NCBI RefSeq assembly: GCF_900188125.1
Contig: NZ_FZOW01000007.1
Coordinates: 124,001-188,000, forward strand
DNA: 64,000 nt
Direction: 5' to 3'
Source: Rhodococcoides kyotonense
Lineage (GTDB): Bacteria > Actinomycetota > Actinomycetes > Mycobacteriales > Mycobacteriaceae
Notes under the pieces: model-generated
The model's database searches: none
What the model was told of the DNA's origin: nothing
What the model saw: only the letters and a program-made list of their open reading frames with translations
Program-made: the position numbers and the translations under genes
Part shown: positions 32,796 to 40,404 of the stretch, piece after piece
Numbering within the stretch: the first letter of the stretch is position 1
How the letters are laid out: the number at the start of each line of letters is the position of its first letter

Positions 32796-34208
32796 GTGAC
32801 CGATCCCCTGCTGACCAAGTCCACTGCGGAGCTTCGTGCGAGCTTCGCCAGTGGTGAATCGACGCCGAACGACGTCCTCGACGCCACGCTCGACCACATC
32901 GCCACCACGAATCCACTGATCAACGCGATGGCGTTCGTCGACGAGGCAGGCGCCCGCCGAGCTGCGCAGGGTGCGACCGAGCGCATCGAGGCAGGTCGTC
33001 CGTTGTCGGATCTCGATGGCATTCCCGTGACGATCAAGGACAGCATCAATGCCGTCGGAATGCCCTGGCGACATGGGGTATTGGCGAACAAAGATCTGCC
33101 GATGTCGACCGTCGACGCTCCCCCGGCCGCGCGGCTGAAGGAGGCAGGCGCGGTCATTCTCGGCAAGACCACAATGCCCGACATGGGCATGATGGCCGCC
33201 GGCGTCAGCTCCCTCTACGGAATCACCCGCAACCCATGGGATCTCACCCGCAACACCGGCGGATCGAGTTCCGGTGCGGGAGCGTCGCTGGCGTCGGGCA
33301 TCGGATTCGTTTCTGTCGGTTCGGATATCGCCGGCTCCGTCAGGCTCCCCGCCGGGCACTGCGGGCTCGTCGCACTGAAGCCGACGCAGGGACGCATCCC
33401 GCATCTGGCCCCGTCGACGATGCGGTCCGCCGGACCCATGGCCCGCACCGTCGACGATCTGATCGACCTGTACCGCATCATCACCCGCCCCGATCCGCGC
33501 GACACCTGGGGCCTGCCGCACGAGGACACCGCCGACATACTCGCGCCTCTCGCCCCTGCCGGACTCCGCATCGGCGTCATGCTCGACATGGGCTACGGCA
33601 CAACCATGTCCGACGACGTGCTCCACGTCGTCCGTTCTGCAGCCAGCCAGCTGCAAGCAGCGGGTGCCGTCGTCACCGAGATGCCCCCGATCTTCGGCGA
33701 GGACCCGTACCCGGCTCTCGACCGATTGTTCCAGGTTCGCGCTCGAACGGAGTGGGAGTCGATTCCGGAATCTCGGCGATCGGAAGTATTGCCCGCCGTC
33801 GCCGACTGGGCCTCCGGTGCAGCGAATTACACTGCAGCTCAGTTCTCTCGGGACACCGACGCGGTGATGCGTGCGCAGGAGATCATGCGGGCGAAGACGA
33901 GCGAATTCGACTTTGTGATCAGTCCAGTGATTCCGACGGTCGGGTTCGGCGCCGAGGAAGTCGGGTTGAATTCAGCACAACCGTTGGCGCACTGCAGCTT
34001 CACTGCGTGGTTCAACCAGACCGCTCAGCCTGCGTCCGCGTTGTGCTTCGGATTCGCCGAGCACATGCCGGTCGGGATTCAGGTCGCCGGGCCGCGGTTC
34101 GCAGACCAGGCGGTGCTCCGGCTGACGAAGTGGCTCGAAGGTGCACGCGAGTTCGACATAGTTTGGCCGACCGATGTTGCAGCACAGAAGATCGGAGCAA
34201 CCGCATGA
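32796..34208 (+). CDS. amidase-signature family hydrolase
   Basis: 470 residues from a GTG with GAAGGAAC upstream. The Ser-cisSer-Lys triad is complete: Lys in PVTIKDSINAVG, the Gly/Ser loop TGGSSSGAGASLASG, and the nucleophile region GSDIAGSVRLPAGHCG. FNQTAQPASALCFG is the usual C-terminal segment. It hydrolyses a carboxamide to acid and ammonia or amine. It follows the M20 gene by 12 bases and overlaps the next gene by ATGA. A 60-bp fragment of a related gene is found at 24494-24553. Confidence 0.94.
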   Translation: MTDPLLTKSTAELRASFASGESTPNDVLDATLDHIATTNPLINAMAFVDEAGARRAAQGATERIEAGRPLSDLDGIPVTIKDSINAVGMPWRHGVLANKDLPMSTVDAPPAARLKEAGAVILGKTTMPDMGMMAAGVSSLYGITRNPWDLTRNTGGSSSGAGASLASGIGFVSVGSDIAGSVRLPAGHCGLVALKPTQGRIPHLAPSTMRSAGPMARTVDDLIDLYRIITRPDPRDTWGLPHEDTADILAPLAPAGLRIGVMLDMGYGTTMSDDVLHVVRSAASQLQAAGAVVTEMPPIFGEDPYPALDRLFQVRARTEWESIPESRRSEVLPAVADWASGAANYTAAQFSRDTDAVMRAQEIMRAKTSEFDFVISPVIPTVGFGAEEVGLNSAQPLAHCSFTAWFNQTAQPASALCFGFAEHMPVGIQVAGPRFADQAVLRLTKWLEGAREFDIVWPTDVAAQKIGATA

Positions 34209-35140
34209 CAGTGCGAGAGACATTGAGCCAGTTAGGAATCTGGTCTTCCGCCGAATTGGCTCTCGATCCCGCCACGACAATGGCGAGCCCGAGTTGGTGG
34301 GGTGCGGACTCAGAACGGTACTCGGCTCGATCCACTGAGCCCGACGCCTCCGCCGGTTCTGCGGCGTTCGTGAAGGTGATGGAACCGCATGCGCGGGACT
34401 ACGTCGACGTCGGAGCGGCGTTCGCTGCGGCAACCGCTGCTGGTGAGGCTGGCATCGGGCCGAAGATATTCATCTCCGACGCCGAGACTGGTGTGCTGGT
34501 GATGGAGGACTTCACCGGGGTTGCGTCGACCGCGACGCTCGATCTGTTCGACGATGATTCGGTCGTCGAGAAGCTCATGACGCTGCGGAAGTCGGTGCAC
34601 GGGTTGAGTGGTGTGACGCGTCGGGCATCGGTGTTCGACGACCTGGCTACGGTGCGCGCTTTGATTGCCAAGGTCGGTGGCGCGTTGCCTGCCGACTTCG
34701 ATTGGATCACGCGCACTCTCGCACCCGCCCAGGCGCGGATCGAGTCCGCGGGCTTCGACCTTGTTCCCTGCCACGGCGACGGCAACGTCTCGAACGTCCT
34801 GATGCTCGACGACGGCAGCATGCGCCTCGTCGATTGGGATGTCGCGGCGTTGATGGATCCGTTGCAGGACGTCGGTGCGTTGTTGGCCGAGCTGCGGCCG
34901 TTCGACTCGGATGCGCGTGAGGTGTTCGAGATGGCGTGGGGGTCGTTCGACAGTGCGCTGTTCGATCGGGCACGGATCTATGGCATCGCGGACTCGCTGC
35001 GCTGGGCGTTGATCGGGCTGTATGCCGATGCTGTCCGTCCCGGCACCCATGAGTATTCGAAGTTCTCTGACTGGCAGTTCTTGCGCGCGCGAGCAGGTTT
35101 GCGCGACCCGCATTTCGACGACCGCATCCGAAACATCTGA
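34205..35140 (+). CDS. APH/choline-kinase-like phosphotransferase 1
   Basis: 311 residues. The kinase catalytic loop reads CHGDGNVSNVLML (HGDxxxxN) and the metal motif is LVDWDVA. The N-terminal lobe is weakly conserved (AAFVKVMEPHARDY; GVLVMEDF). It belongs to the protein-kinase-like fold that phosphorylates hydroxyls of aminoglycosides, choline, ethanolamine or similar amino alcohols. The ATG overlaps the amidase stop; the long upstream frame (from 33236) lies antisense-like within the amidase gene and is not coding. It is paired with a second kinase 7 bases downstream. Confidence 0.88.
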   Translation: MTVRETLSQLGIWSSAELALDPATTMASPSWWGADSERYSARSTEPDASAGSAAFVKVMEPHARDYVDVGAAFAAATAAGEAGIGPKIFISDAETGVLVMEDFTGVASTATLDLFDDDSVVEKLMTLRKSVHGLSGVTRRASVFDDLATVRALIAKVGGALPADFDWITRTLAPAQARIESAGFDLVPCHGDGNVSNVLMLDDGSMRLVDWDVAALMDPLQDVGALLAELRPFDSDAREVFEMAWGSFDSALFDRARIYGIADSLRWALIGLYADAVRPGTHEYSKFSDWQFLRARAGLRDPHFDDRIRNI

Positions 35141-35147
35141 GGTGACC

Positions 35148-36092
35148 ATGAACGACATCGTGATCGGATCCGCCCGCACCGAAGCCGAGCGGCAGGTCGA
35201 GAAGGCACTCGCGTCCATCCCGGAGTGGGAGGGGCTAGGAATGACCTACTCCCCTGTGCCCGGTGGGTTGATGAACAGTAATTGGCGCATCACCGTCCAG
35301 GGCAAGTCGAAGCGCTACTTCATGAAGCTGCCCGGATCGGGCACTGACGCGTTCATCGACCGCTCGCTCGCCAACGAGGCTGCGCGGCGTGCCGGCGCGT
35401 TGGGGATCGGGCCGGAGGTGGTGTTGTTCGATCCGGTGACCGGGGTCGAGGTGATCGAGTTCTTGGAGGGCTATCGGGCGTGCACGAACGGGGACTTGAA
35501 GCGTCCGGAGATTCCGCTGGGGATGATCGATGTGTATCGGACGCTGCATTCAGGCAGCACGCTCAGTGTCACGAAGACGATCTTCGACATGATCGACGAG
35601 CACCTCGACCAGGTCGCCGAGTTGGGTGTGCGGCTGCCGCGCGACGCTGAGGTGATCCTCACCGAGTACCGGCAGGTCAAGGCCGCGATGCTGGCGTCGG
35701 GCTTGGATCTGGTTGCGTGCCATAACGACCCGATGCCGGGCAACATTCTCATCGGTGACGGCATCCCAATGAAGTTGGTGGATTACGAGTTCGCGTCGAA
35801 CAACGATCGGGCCTACGAACTGGCCGTCCTGGTCACCGAAATGTTCTACGGCGAGCAGCAGATCATGGAGCTGATCGAGGAGTTCTTCGGCCGGGCGGAG
35901 TGGTCCATGGTCTCCCGAGTGCAGGTCTGCAGTTTCCTCGCCGACGTCAAATGGGGGTTGTGGGGATGCGTGAACCACAAGCTCTCGGAAGCCTGGGACT
36001 TCGACTACCACAAATACGGGTCGTGGAAGTTGGCACGGGCGCGGATCAAAATGTCGGACCCGAGATGGGCACATTGGGTGGAAGGTTCGTGA
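35148..36092 (+). CDS. choline/ethanolamine-kinase-like phosphotransferase 2
   Basis: 314 residues from ATG 35148, 7 bases after the previous stop. YSPVPGGLMNSNWRI is the glycine-rich lid of LicA-type kinases, YFMKLPGSGTDAF contains the ATP lysine, and GVEVIEFLEGY the hinge. The catalytic loop is CHNDPMPGNIL and the metal motif LVDYEFA, a close match to choline kinases. C-terminal WGLWGCVNHKLSE and YHKYG complete the helical lobe. A choline-like amino alcohol is the likeliest substrate class. It is the last gene of the operon; the AT-richer island starts right after it. Confidence 0.9.
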   Translation: MNDIVIGSARTEAERQVEKALASIPEWEGLGMTYSPVPGGLMNSNWRITVQGKSKRYFMKLPGSGTDAFIDRSLANEAARRAGALGIGPEVVLFDPVTGVEVIEFLEGYRACTNGDLKRPEIPLGMIDVYRTLHSGSTLSVTKTIFDMIDEHLDQVAELGVRLPRDAEVILTEYRQVKAAMLASGLDLVACHNDPMPGNILIGDGIPMKLVDYEFASNNDRAYELAVLVTEMFYGEQQIMELIEEFFGRAEWSMVSRVQVCSFLADVKWGLWGCVNHKLSEAWDFDYHKYGSWKLARARIKMSDPRWAHWVEGS

Positions 36093-36651
36093 TAGTCCGC
36101 GCCATAATTAATCCTGGCCATTTGTCTCTTTCAGCAATCATCTGTCTCAATTATACGGACGTTCTCTTTACTCCCCAGCGAGTCCGCCGACTACTGCACG
36201 CAGCTGCATCAATACTCTCAAGGTAATCCTAGTATCGGGAACTTATGGTTGCAGCAGTGCAAGCTATCAGATGTTGAAGATGGACGGTTCTTCAGTAGAA
36301 ACCGTGACCCGGTGTTAAGTTAAGTTAGATAGATAGAACCCTATGTTTGATGACGGACTGAGCCTCTTTGAGGCCGTTCGCACTGCAATTTTAAGCTAAA
36401 ACGCACGTCACCAATCGGCGGTGCAATCGCAAGGAGGCGCCACCATACGCCGACGACAAAACTGAAATCGAACGCCCTCGAAGCGTTCACGTTTTCAGCA
36501 AATCACAGTACTCCAATCTTTCGAGGAAACCGGCGGGAACCCCTACCTGCCATGCCGGTACCGATGAAGCTGACGCTGGCCTCATACCGCTCGGTTGTTG
36601 CGCGACCCGTAAAACATTCCCAAACGCAGGAAACTTCGCTACGCTCTTCTA
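36093..36651. other. non-coding AT-richer spacer, left edge of defence island
   Basis: About 560 bases without a supported gene. Base composition falls abruptly compared with the operon before it, and stop codons fill all frames. A small hairpin, GCCTC-TTT-GAGGC, lies at 36362-36374. I found no tRNA, integrase or matching direct repeat to define an attachment site. Confidence 0.6.
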
Positions 36652-38025
36652 GTGACTGAAGACGCTAATCCCGCAGACTCGCCCGTAACAGACGCGACGC
36701 TGGAGCTCGTGCCTGACACACCTCATCCCAGCGATGGGCTTGAGGAGACGGACGAAATCTCAGAGCAGGAATCAAATAAAAGCCACCGGCTAATGCAGAT
36801 CCTTTGCGAAAATGGCTACAAATGCACCGCGGAGGAGACTGATCTCAACTACACACTCAATACGAGAATCCAGGTACTGCTGCCAGGAGCAAATCAGTCT
36901 CGGCGTATCGGAATCGCCGTTCCCAAAGATTTTGATACAGAATTTGACTCTGCAGAATTGCCCGGTTGGGAATCTCTGCAAAGATACAACGGAATCTGGT
37001 CTCGCGTACGAGGAACTGCCGAAGTATTACTGAGAAGCGATCGAGGCCTTCCACCGCGGTGGCTAATGAGAAGAATGCTCGGACGAATTGCCGCAACACC
37101 CGGCGATGCACCGAACGAAATAGTCCTATCATCCCCATCTGGCAGCGAGACGATACGGATTGGGCCTCCATCGCTTCCCGGCATTCTATTTCTTGCCGAG
37201 GGACTACGCCTAAGAAACAACTTTCTTACGCTGACGTTATCCGGCTTAGATGTAGCCGCAACACACGAACAGGTTGAAGACCTTGTCGAGATAATCTGCG
37301 ACTCGCTGATGTTTGATTCCGATCTTCTGTATGGGTCGTCACTAACTCCGGCCAGACTAGAGCTCATTCCTACCAACCGCGAGCCGGGATCGAGGAGGCG
37401 CCACCAAAGCATGCCCATCCAGTTTCCGCAAAACCGCTATCCGCACGCTGTAACGGTTCTTTACAAAAGCGGGCGGGATCGAACAACAGCTCCCACTATT
37501 CGATACTGGGCATTTTATCAAGTGCTCGAATACTTCTTTCCGACCTACGCTATGGTCGACGCGAGAAGAAAGTTGTCGCGAGCGCTTCGTGATCCCCGTT
37601 TCGATATATACAACGAAGACGATGTAACTAAAGCGACTCAGCTATTATTGTCCTCGGGAAGAGGCGGAGGGGGGAGCGAACGAGATCAGCTTTTTACGGT
37701 AATCCAAGAGATTGCGCCGGAAGCCGAGATTCGTGAATTCCTACAAGAGCTGCCATCCCTTATCGACAGCATGGCGGATAAAGAGTCCATTATCTCACAA
37801 GAGAAAGTATCCATAAAAGGGGGAAACGACCTCAGACGGATGATAGCCAATCGAATATACGATATCCGATGCAAAATCGTTCACTCAAAGGGTGATGGAA
37901 GCGCTGAGCGAGCGGGACTAATACCTGGATCACATCATGACGACGCCGTCCGCATTGAACTCCCATTGATTGAATTCTTAGCACAGAAGGCTATTCTTGC
38001 ATCCGCAAGCAAGCTCGAACTTTGA
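36652..38025 (+). CDS. unknown large protein with C-terminal HEPN-type motif
   Basis: 457 residues from a GTG, in AT-richer DNA. The N terminus (~45 residues) is acidic and disordered. The middle is alpha/beta and unrecognised (SLPGILFLAEGLRLRN, AFYQVLEYFFPTYAM). Near the end RIYDIRCKIVHSK contains Arg406-x4-His411, the R-x4-6-H signature of HEPN ribonucleases, in a helical setting common to Apea/HEPN defence proteins. Position at the left end of an island with restriction-modification and AIPR genes supports a defence role. The HEPN reading rests on one short motif, so it is moderate. Confidence 0.6.
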   Translation: MTEDANPADSPVTDATLELVPDTPHPSDGLEETDEISEQESNKSHRLMQILCENGYKCTAEETDLNYTLNTRIQVLLPGANQSRRIGIAVPKDFDTEFDSAELPGWESLQRYNGIWSRVRGTAEVLLRSDRGLPPRWLMRRMLGRIAATPGDAPNEIVLSSPSGSETIRIGPPSLPGILFLAEGLRLRNNFLTLTLSGLDVAATHEQVEDLVEIICDSLMFDSDLLYGSSLTPARLELIPTNREPGSRRRHQSMPIQFPQNRYPHAVTVLYKSGRDRTTAPTIRYWAFYQVLEYFFPTYAMVDARRKLSRALRDPRFDIYNEDDVTKATQLLLSSGRGGGGSERDQLFTVIQEIAPEAEIREFLQELPSLIDSMADKESIISQEKVSIKGGNDLRRMIANRIYDIRCKIVHSKGDGSAERAGLIPGSHHDDAVRIELPLIEFLAQKAILASASKLEL

Positions 38026-38174
38026 GCCGGGAGGGTTCTACCGACGTCCCGACTAACAATTATCGCTCGGTTGCCCCTTGGCCAAACTTGACATACCGAA
38101 TTTCGTAGAAATCGCGCAAGCCGTTGTTGATACGGACCACGTACTGTCAGCCATTTAAGTGAAGGCGGAGGATA

Positions 38175-38291
38175 ATGTTGCGCTACAAATCGTGTGAACA
38201 ACACTCAGCATATACTTCTGCATCGCCGAACGGGGCTGCCCCGATTTTCTTGCTAAGTGGACCTCTCGGACGCCGATGTAGCGCCACCTGA
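38175..38291 (+). other. possible 38-codon ORF or leader
   Basis: ATG 38175 follows a strong GGCGGAGGATA site and opens MLRYKSCEQHSAYTSASPNG, ending at the TGA at 38289. The hairpin at 38231-38243 lies inside it. There is no other support that it is translated; the surrounding 38026-38385 is otherwise empty. Confidence 0.2.
38231..38251 (+). terminator. intrinsic terminator in the defence island
   Basis: CGGGG-CTG-CCCCG (38231-38243) is followed directly by ATTTTCTT, a classic stem and U-tract. It lies about 205 bases after the HEPN-motif gene and before the convergent restriction gene. Confidence 0.6.
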
Positions 38292-38385
38292 CCATGAACT
38301 AGTGGCCGCCCCCATCTCCGCGATTACGCACAATGCGTATCGTTCAGCCGAAGTCCCGAAAGGAAACCGATTCTGAACATTAATC

Positions 38386-39231
38386 TCACACGGTCTTGTA
38401 GCCCCGTAGCCTGGATTGCTCGGCGACATCGTCTCGAAATCGAGACAAGCTAGAGAGGGTGTAGAGGCCGTCGATCTCATCGTTGTCCCACAACGTGTAA
38501 AGCCGCTTTAGGTCAGCCTGCCGCGAATGCCAGCCGATGCCATCTACCACAGCACAGATAAACTGTTTGGGGAGCCGGACCTCGGCCATCTCCTGAATCT
38601 CGCGTACCGCATCTCGTAGTTTCGACCCCGTCGAATCAAAACCTTTTGCGGCTACCGCGATGACCGCATCATTCCTTGTCGGAATTACCAAATCTGCTGG
38701 CGCGGTCTTCTGACCCTTACCGGCAAAAGTAGTTCCAGTTTCGTATGGCAATCCAAGACCATGGACAATTGCCTCGATCTCCTTTTCGACATTCCTTCCC
38801 GATTTAGTCGCGTCCACTCCTCGAGAACGAGCCCGCGCTCTGGCGACAAGTACGTCTCCGAAAGTATATTCGCGCATCAGCTGTTTAGATAGAATACGGA
38901 CCAGATCGAATTCTGTGTCAAGCCGACGTACCAGGCCAGTCGGGTCCCGCTTGGCCTGTAGAGCGATAGAAGTTGTCCCAAAGAGCTCACGGCAAATATT
39001 TTTTAGTCGCTCACGCCCCATGCCCAGGCTAAGCCCAAGAACATACGCAATATTTTCGTTACCTACGACCCAGTGAGCAATGGTCGCACGGTTGATTTCG
39101 GATAGATTCGCCAGTTCCTGAGCCGCCTGTAGTACTTCGACTGTGTCAGCTGTTTCAATCGTCGGATCAGTGTCTGCGCTCAGCTTTGAAAGTGACGCTT
39201 TGTACTCCTCGTAGGAGACTGCTGCGCTCAT
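38386..39231 (-). CDS. type II restriction endonuclease, DpnII/MboI-like
   Basis: 281 residues. An N-terminal helical part is followed by a C-terminal PD-(D/E)xK-like core: ETGTTFAGKGQKTAPADLVI, then VIAVAAKGFDSTGSKLRDAV. The Asp in ADLVI and the Lys in VAAKGF fit the nuclease pattern (the usual acidic residue before the Lys is Ala), and the STGSKL element resembles the GGSKLNE segment of DpnII/MboI enzymes. The ATG overlaps the methyltransferase stop as ATGA, so enzyme follows methylase in one transcript. GATC specificity would be expected if the assignment holds but is not shown. Confidence 0.68.
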   Translation of the reverse strand: MSAAVSYEEYKASLSKLSADTDPTIETADTVEVLQAAQELANLSEINRATIAHWVVGNENIAYVLGLSLGMGRERLKNICRELFGTTSIALQAKRDPTGLVRRLDTEFDLVRILSKQLMREYTFGDVLVARARARSRGVDATKSGRNVEKEIEAIVHGLGLPYETGTTFAGKGQKTAPADLVIPTRNDAVIAVAAKGFDSTGSKLRDAVREIQEMAEVRLPKQFICAVVDGIGWHSRQADLKRLYTLWDNDEIDGLYTLSSLSRFRDDVAEQSRLRGYKTV

Positions 39232-40280
39232 CGCGCTACGAACAGGTATTCAGACGCCCCACGCCGGGCCGCTGTCGGGTGCGTACCAAAAGAATACGTG
39301 TGAGCAATTGGTATGACAGTCACGTCGCTTTTTACCTCCTTAAGAAGCCCGACAATTGTATCTTTGTCCGGCACGGCATTGCTACTGTAGGACAACACGA
39401 TTGCTGAGTCCGCAAATTTCTCGAAAAGTCTTCGCATAGCGTCCACTACGGTCCTCTTGTACGCAAATGGAGTGTACTTCTTCTCTATCTTCTTAGTTGA
39501 CGTGTTTTGCATTATAACTTGGTCGAGCCAATACACCGACAGGCCCTCAAGGAAGTGATATCTCTTCATATAATCAGCGTCATCTCTCGGTGGCGCATAC
39601 GGAGGATCTAGGTACACTACGTCGTATCCTGTCGGAAGATCAAAGACGTCGCCGGTGATGGCTTGGTGCCGCAGTCCAGTCGAGAAGACTGCCCGATTGT
39701 ACGAAATTGCGTGTTCACGGAAGTGATCTTGTAGAGAAAGCGTAAGATCACGGCGCCCATCATCATATTTCGATGCATCTGTGAACGTAAACACCCCCCG
39801 GGGCTGTCTACGTGCAGCCGAAAGAATCAACGCCGAGATTGCTATGGATCTCTTGTAGCCCACCATTGAATCGATGTGAGACCACGCGCTATCCAGGAAT
39901 CGACGATCGGATTCATTAAAGTATAGACCTTCAAATGTCTCCTGAATGAAGTGTCGATCATCGACTGCGGGGCCACAAATCCGATCGACATCTCCCGCTG
40001 TCAGCCTTTGCGAGTTATTCACCGTTGTTGCCGTGGCGATCACAGTCGGGAAATTCAAGAAGTCGTTAGACGTGACCTCGTAGTCCATGCTTTTCAGCAG
40101 GTAGGAGACAACGCCGGAACCAGAAAAGGCGTCCAGGGCGGTTCGACCGCCCAAATCGCCGAAGACAGACGCGAGGTGGGGCACTAACCGGTACTTTGAC
40201 CCCATGTATCGAAGACGAGGATACACACTGGTGCGTGCTAGCGCGTCAGCGGTCGATGGGGCACTCGCTTCAAGGGTCAC
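39228..40280 (-). CDS. D12-class adenine-N6 DNA methyltransferase
   Basis: 350 residues. YPRLRYMGSKYRLVPHL is the start of the D12/Dam fold, TALDAFSGSGVVSYLLK the AdoMet motif I, TSNDFLNFP motif II, and GYDVVYLDPPYAPPRDDADY the catalytic DPPY motif IV. It methylates adenine in a short site and protects host DNA from the nuclease encoded just downstream. An apparent second ATG lies within the first 30 codons; family length supports the longer form. The promoter region is shared with the divergent AIPR gene. Confidence 0.9.
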   Translation of the reverse strand: MTLEASAPSTADALARTSVYPRLRYMGSKYRLVPHLASVFGDLGGRTALDAFSGSGVVSYLLKSMDYEVTSNDFLNFPTVIATATTVNNSQRLTAGDVDRICGPAVDDRHFIQETFEGLYFNESDRRFLDSAWSHIDSMVGYKRSIAISALILSAARRQPRGVFTFTDASKYDDGRRDLTLSLQDHFREHAISYNRAVFSTGLRHQAITGDVFDLPTGYDVVYLDPPYAPPRDDADYMKRYHFLEGLSVYWLDQVIMQNTSTKKIEKKYTPFAYKRTVVDAMRRLFEKFADSAIVLSYSSNAVPDKDTIVGLLKEVKSDVTVIPIAHTYSFGTHPTAARRGASEYLFVAR

Positions 40281-40294
40281 CCCGCTAGTATGAG

Positions 40295-40382
40295 GTGCTT
40301 ACTCCCGCGGAGCACAAGCACACGGCGCGTCGCAGTGGGCGTGTTGCACGGGCCCCGTGGCACGCTGGTGAGCAGTAAGCAC
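40295..40382. promoter_or_regulatory. inverted GTGCTTACT boxes in divergent promoter
   Basis: GTGCTTACT at 40295-40303 and its exact inverse AGTAAGCAC at 40374-40382 flank the spacer between the methyltransferase (start 40280) and the AIPR gene (start 40405). Each box sits about 15-23 bases before its gene. They could be symmetric binding sites or promoter elements for coordinated expression. Confidence 0.5.
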
Positions 40383-40404
40383 GACAACTAGGAGATACAC
40401 GCAC

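Noticed and set aside
31557..33656. 699-residue open frame on the minus strand
   Set aside because: It lies opposite the M20 hydrolase and amidase genes, both with intact catalytic motifs. The product is Val/Asp/His-biased and not protein-like.
36093..36651. tRNA or attachment site at the island edge
   Set aside because: No cloverleaf with a GTTCGA-type T-loop could be formed, and no matching repeat was found near 42.2 kb.
37600..38025. type I or III restriction subunit in the HEPN-motif gene
   Set aside because: No helicase, S-subunit or Cas motifs are present in the 457-residue protein.
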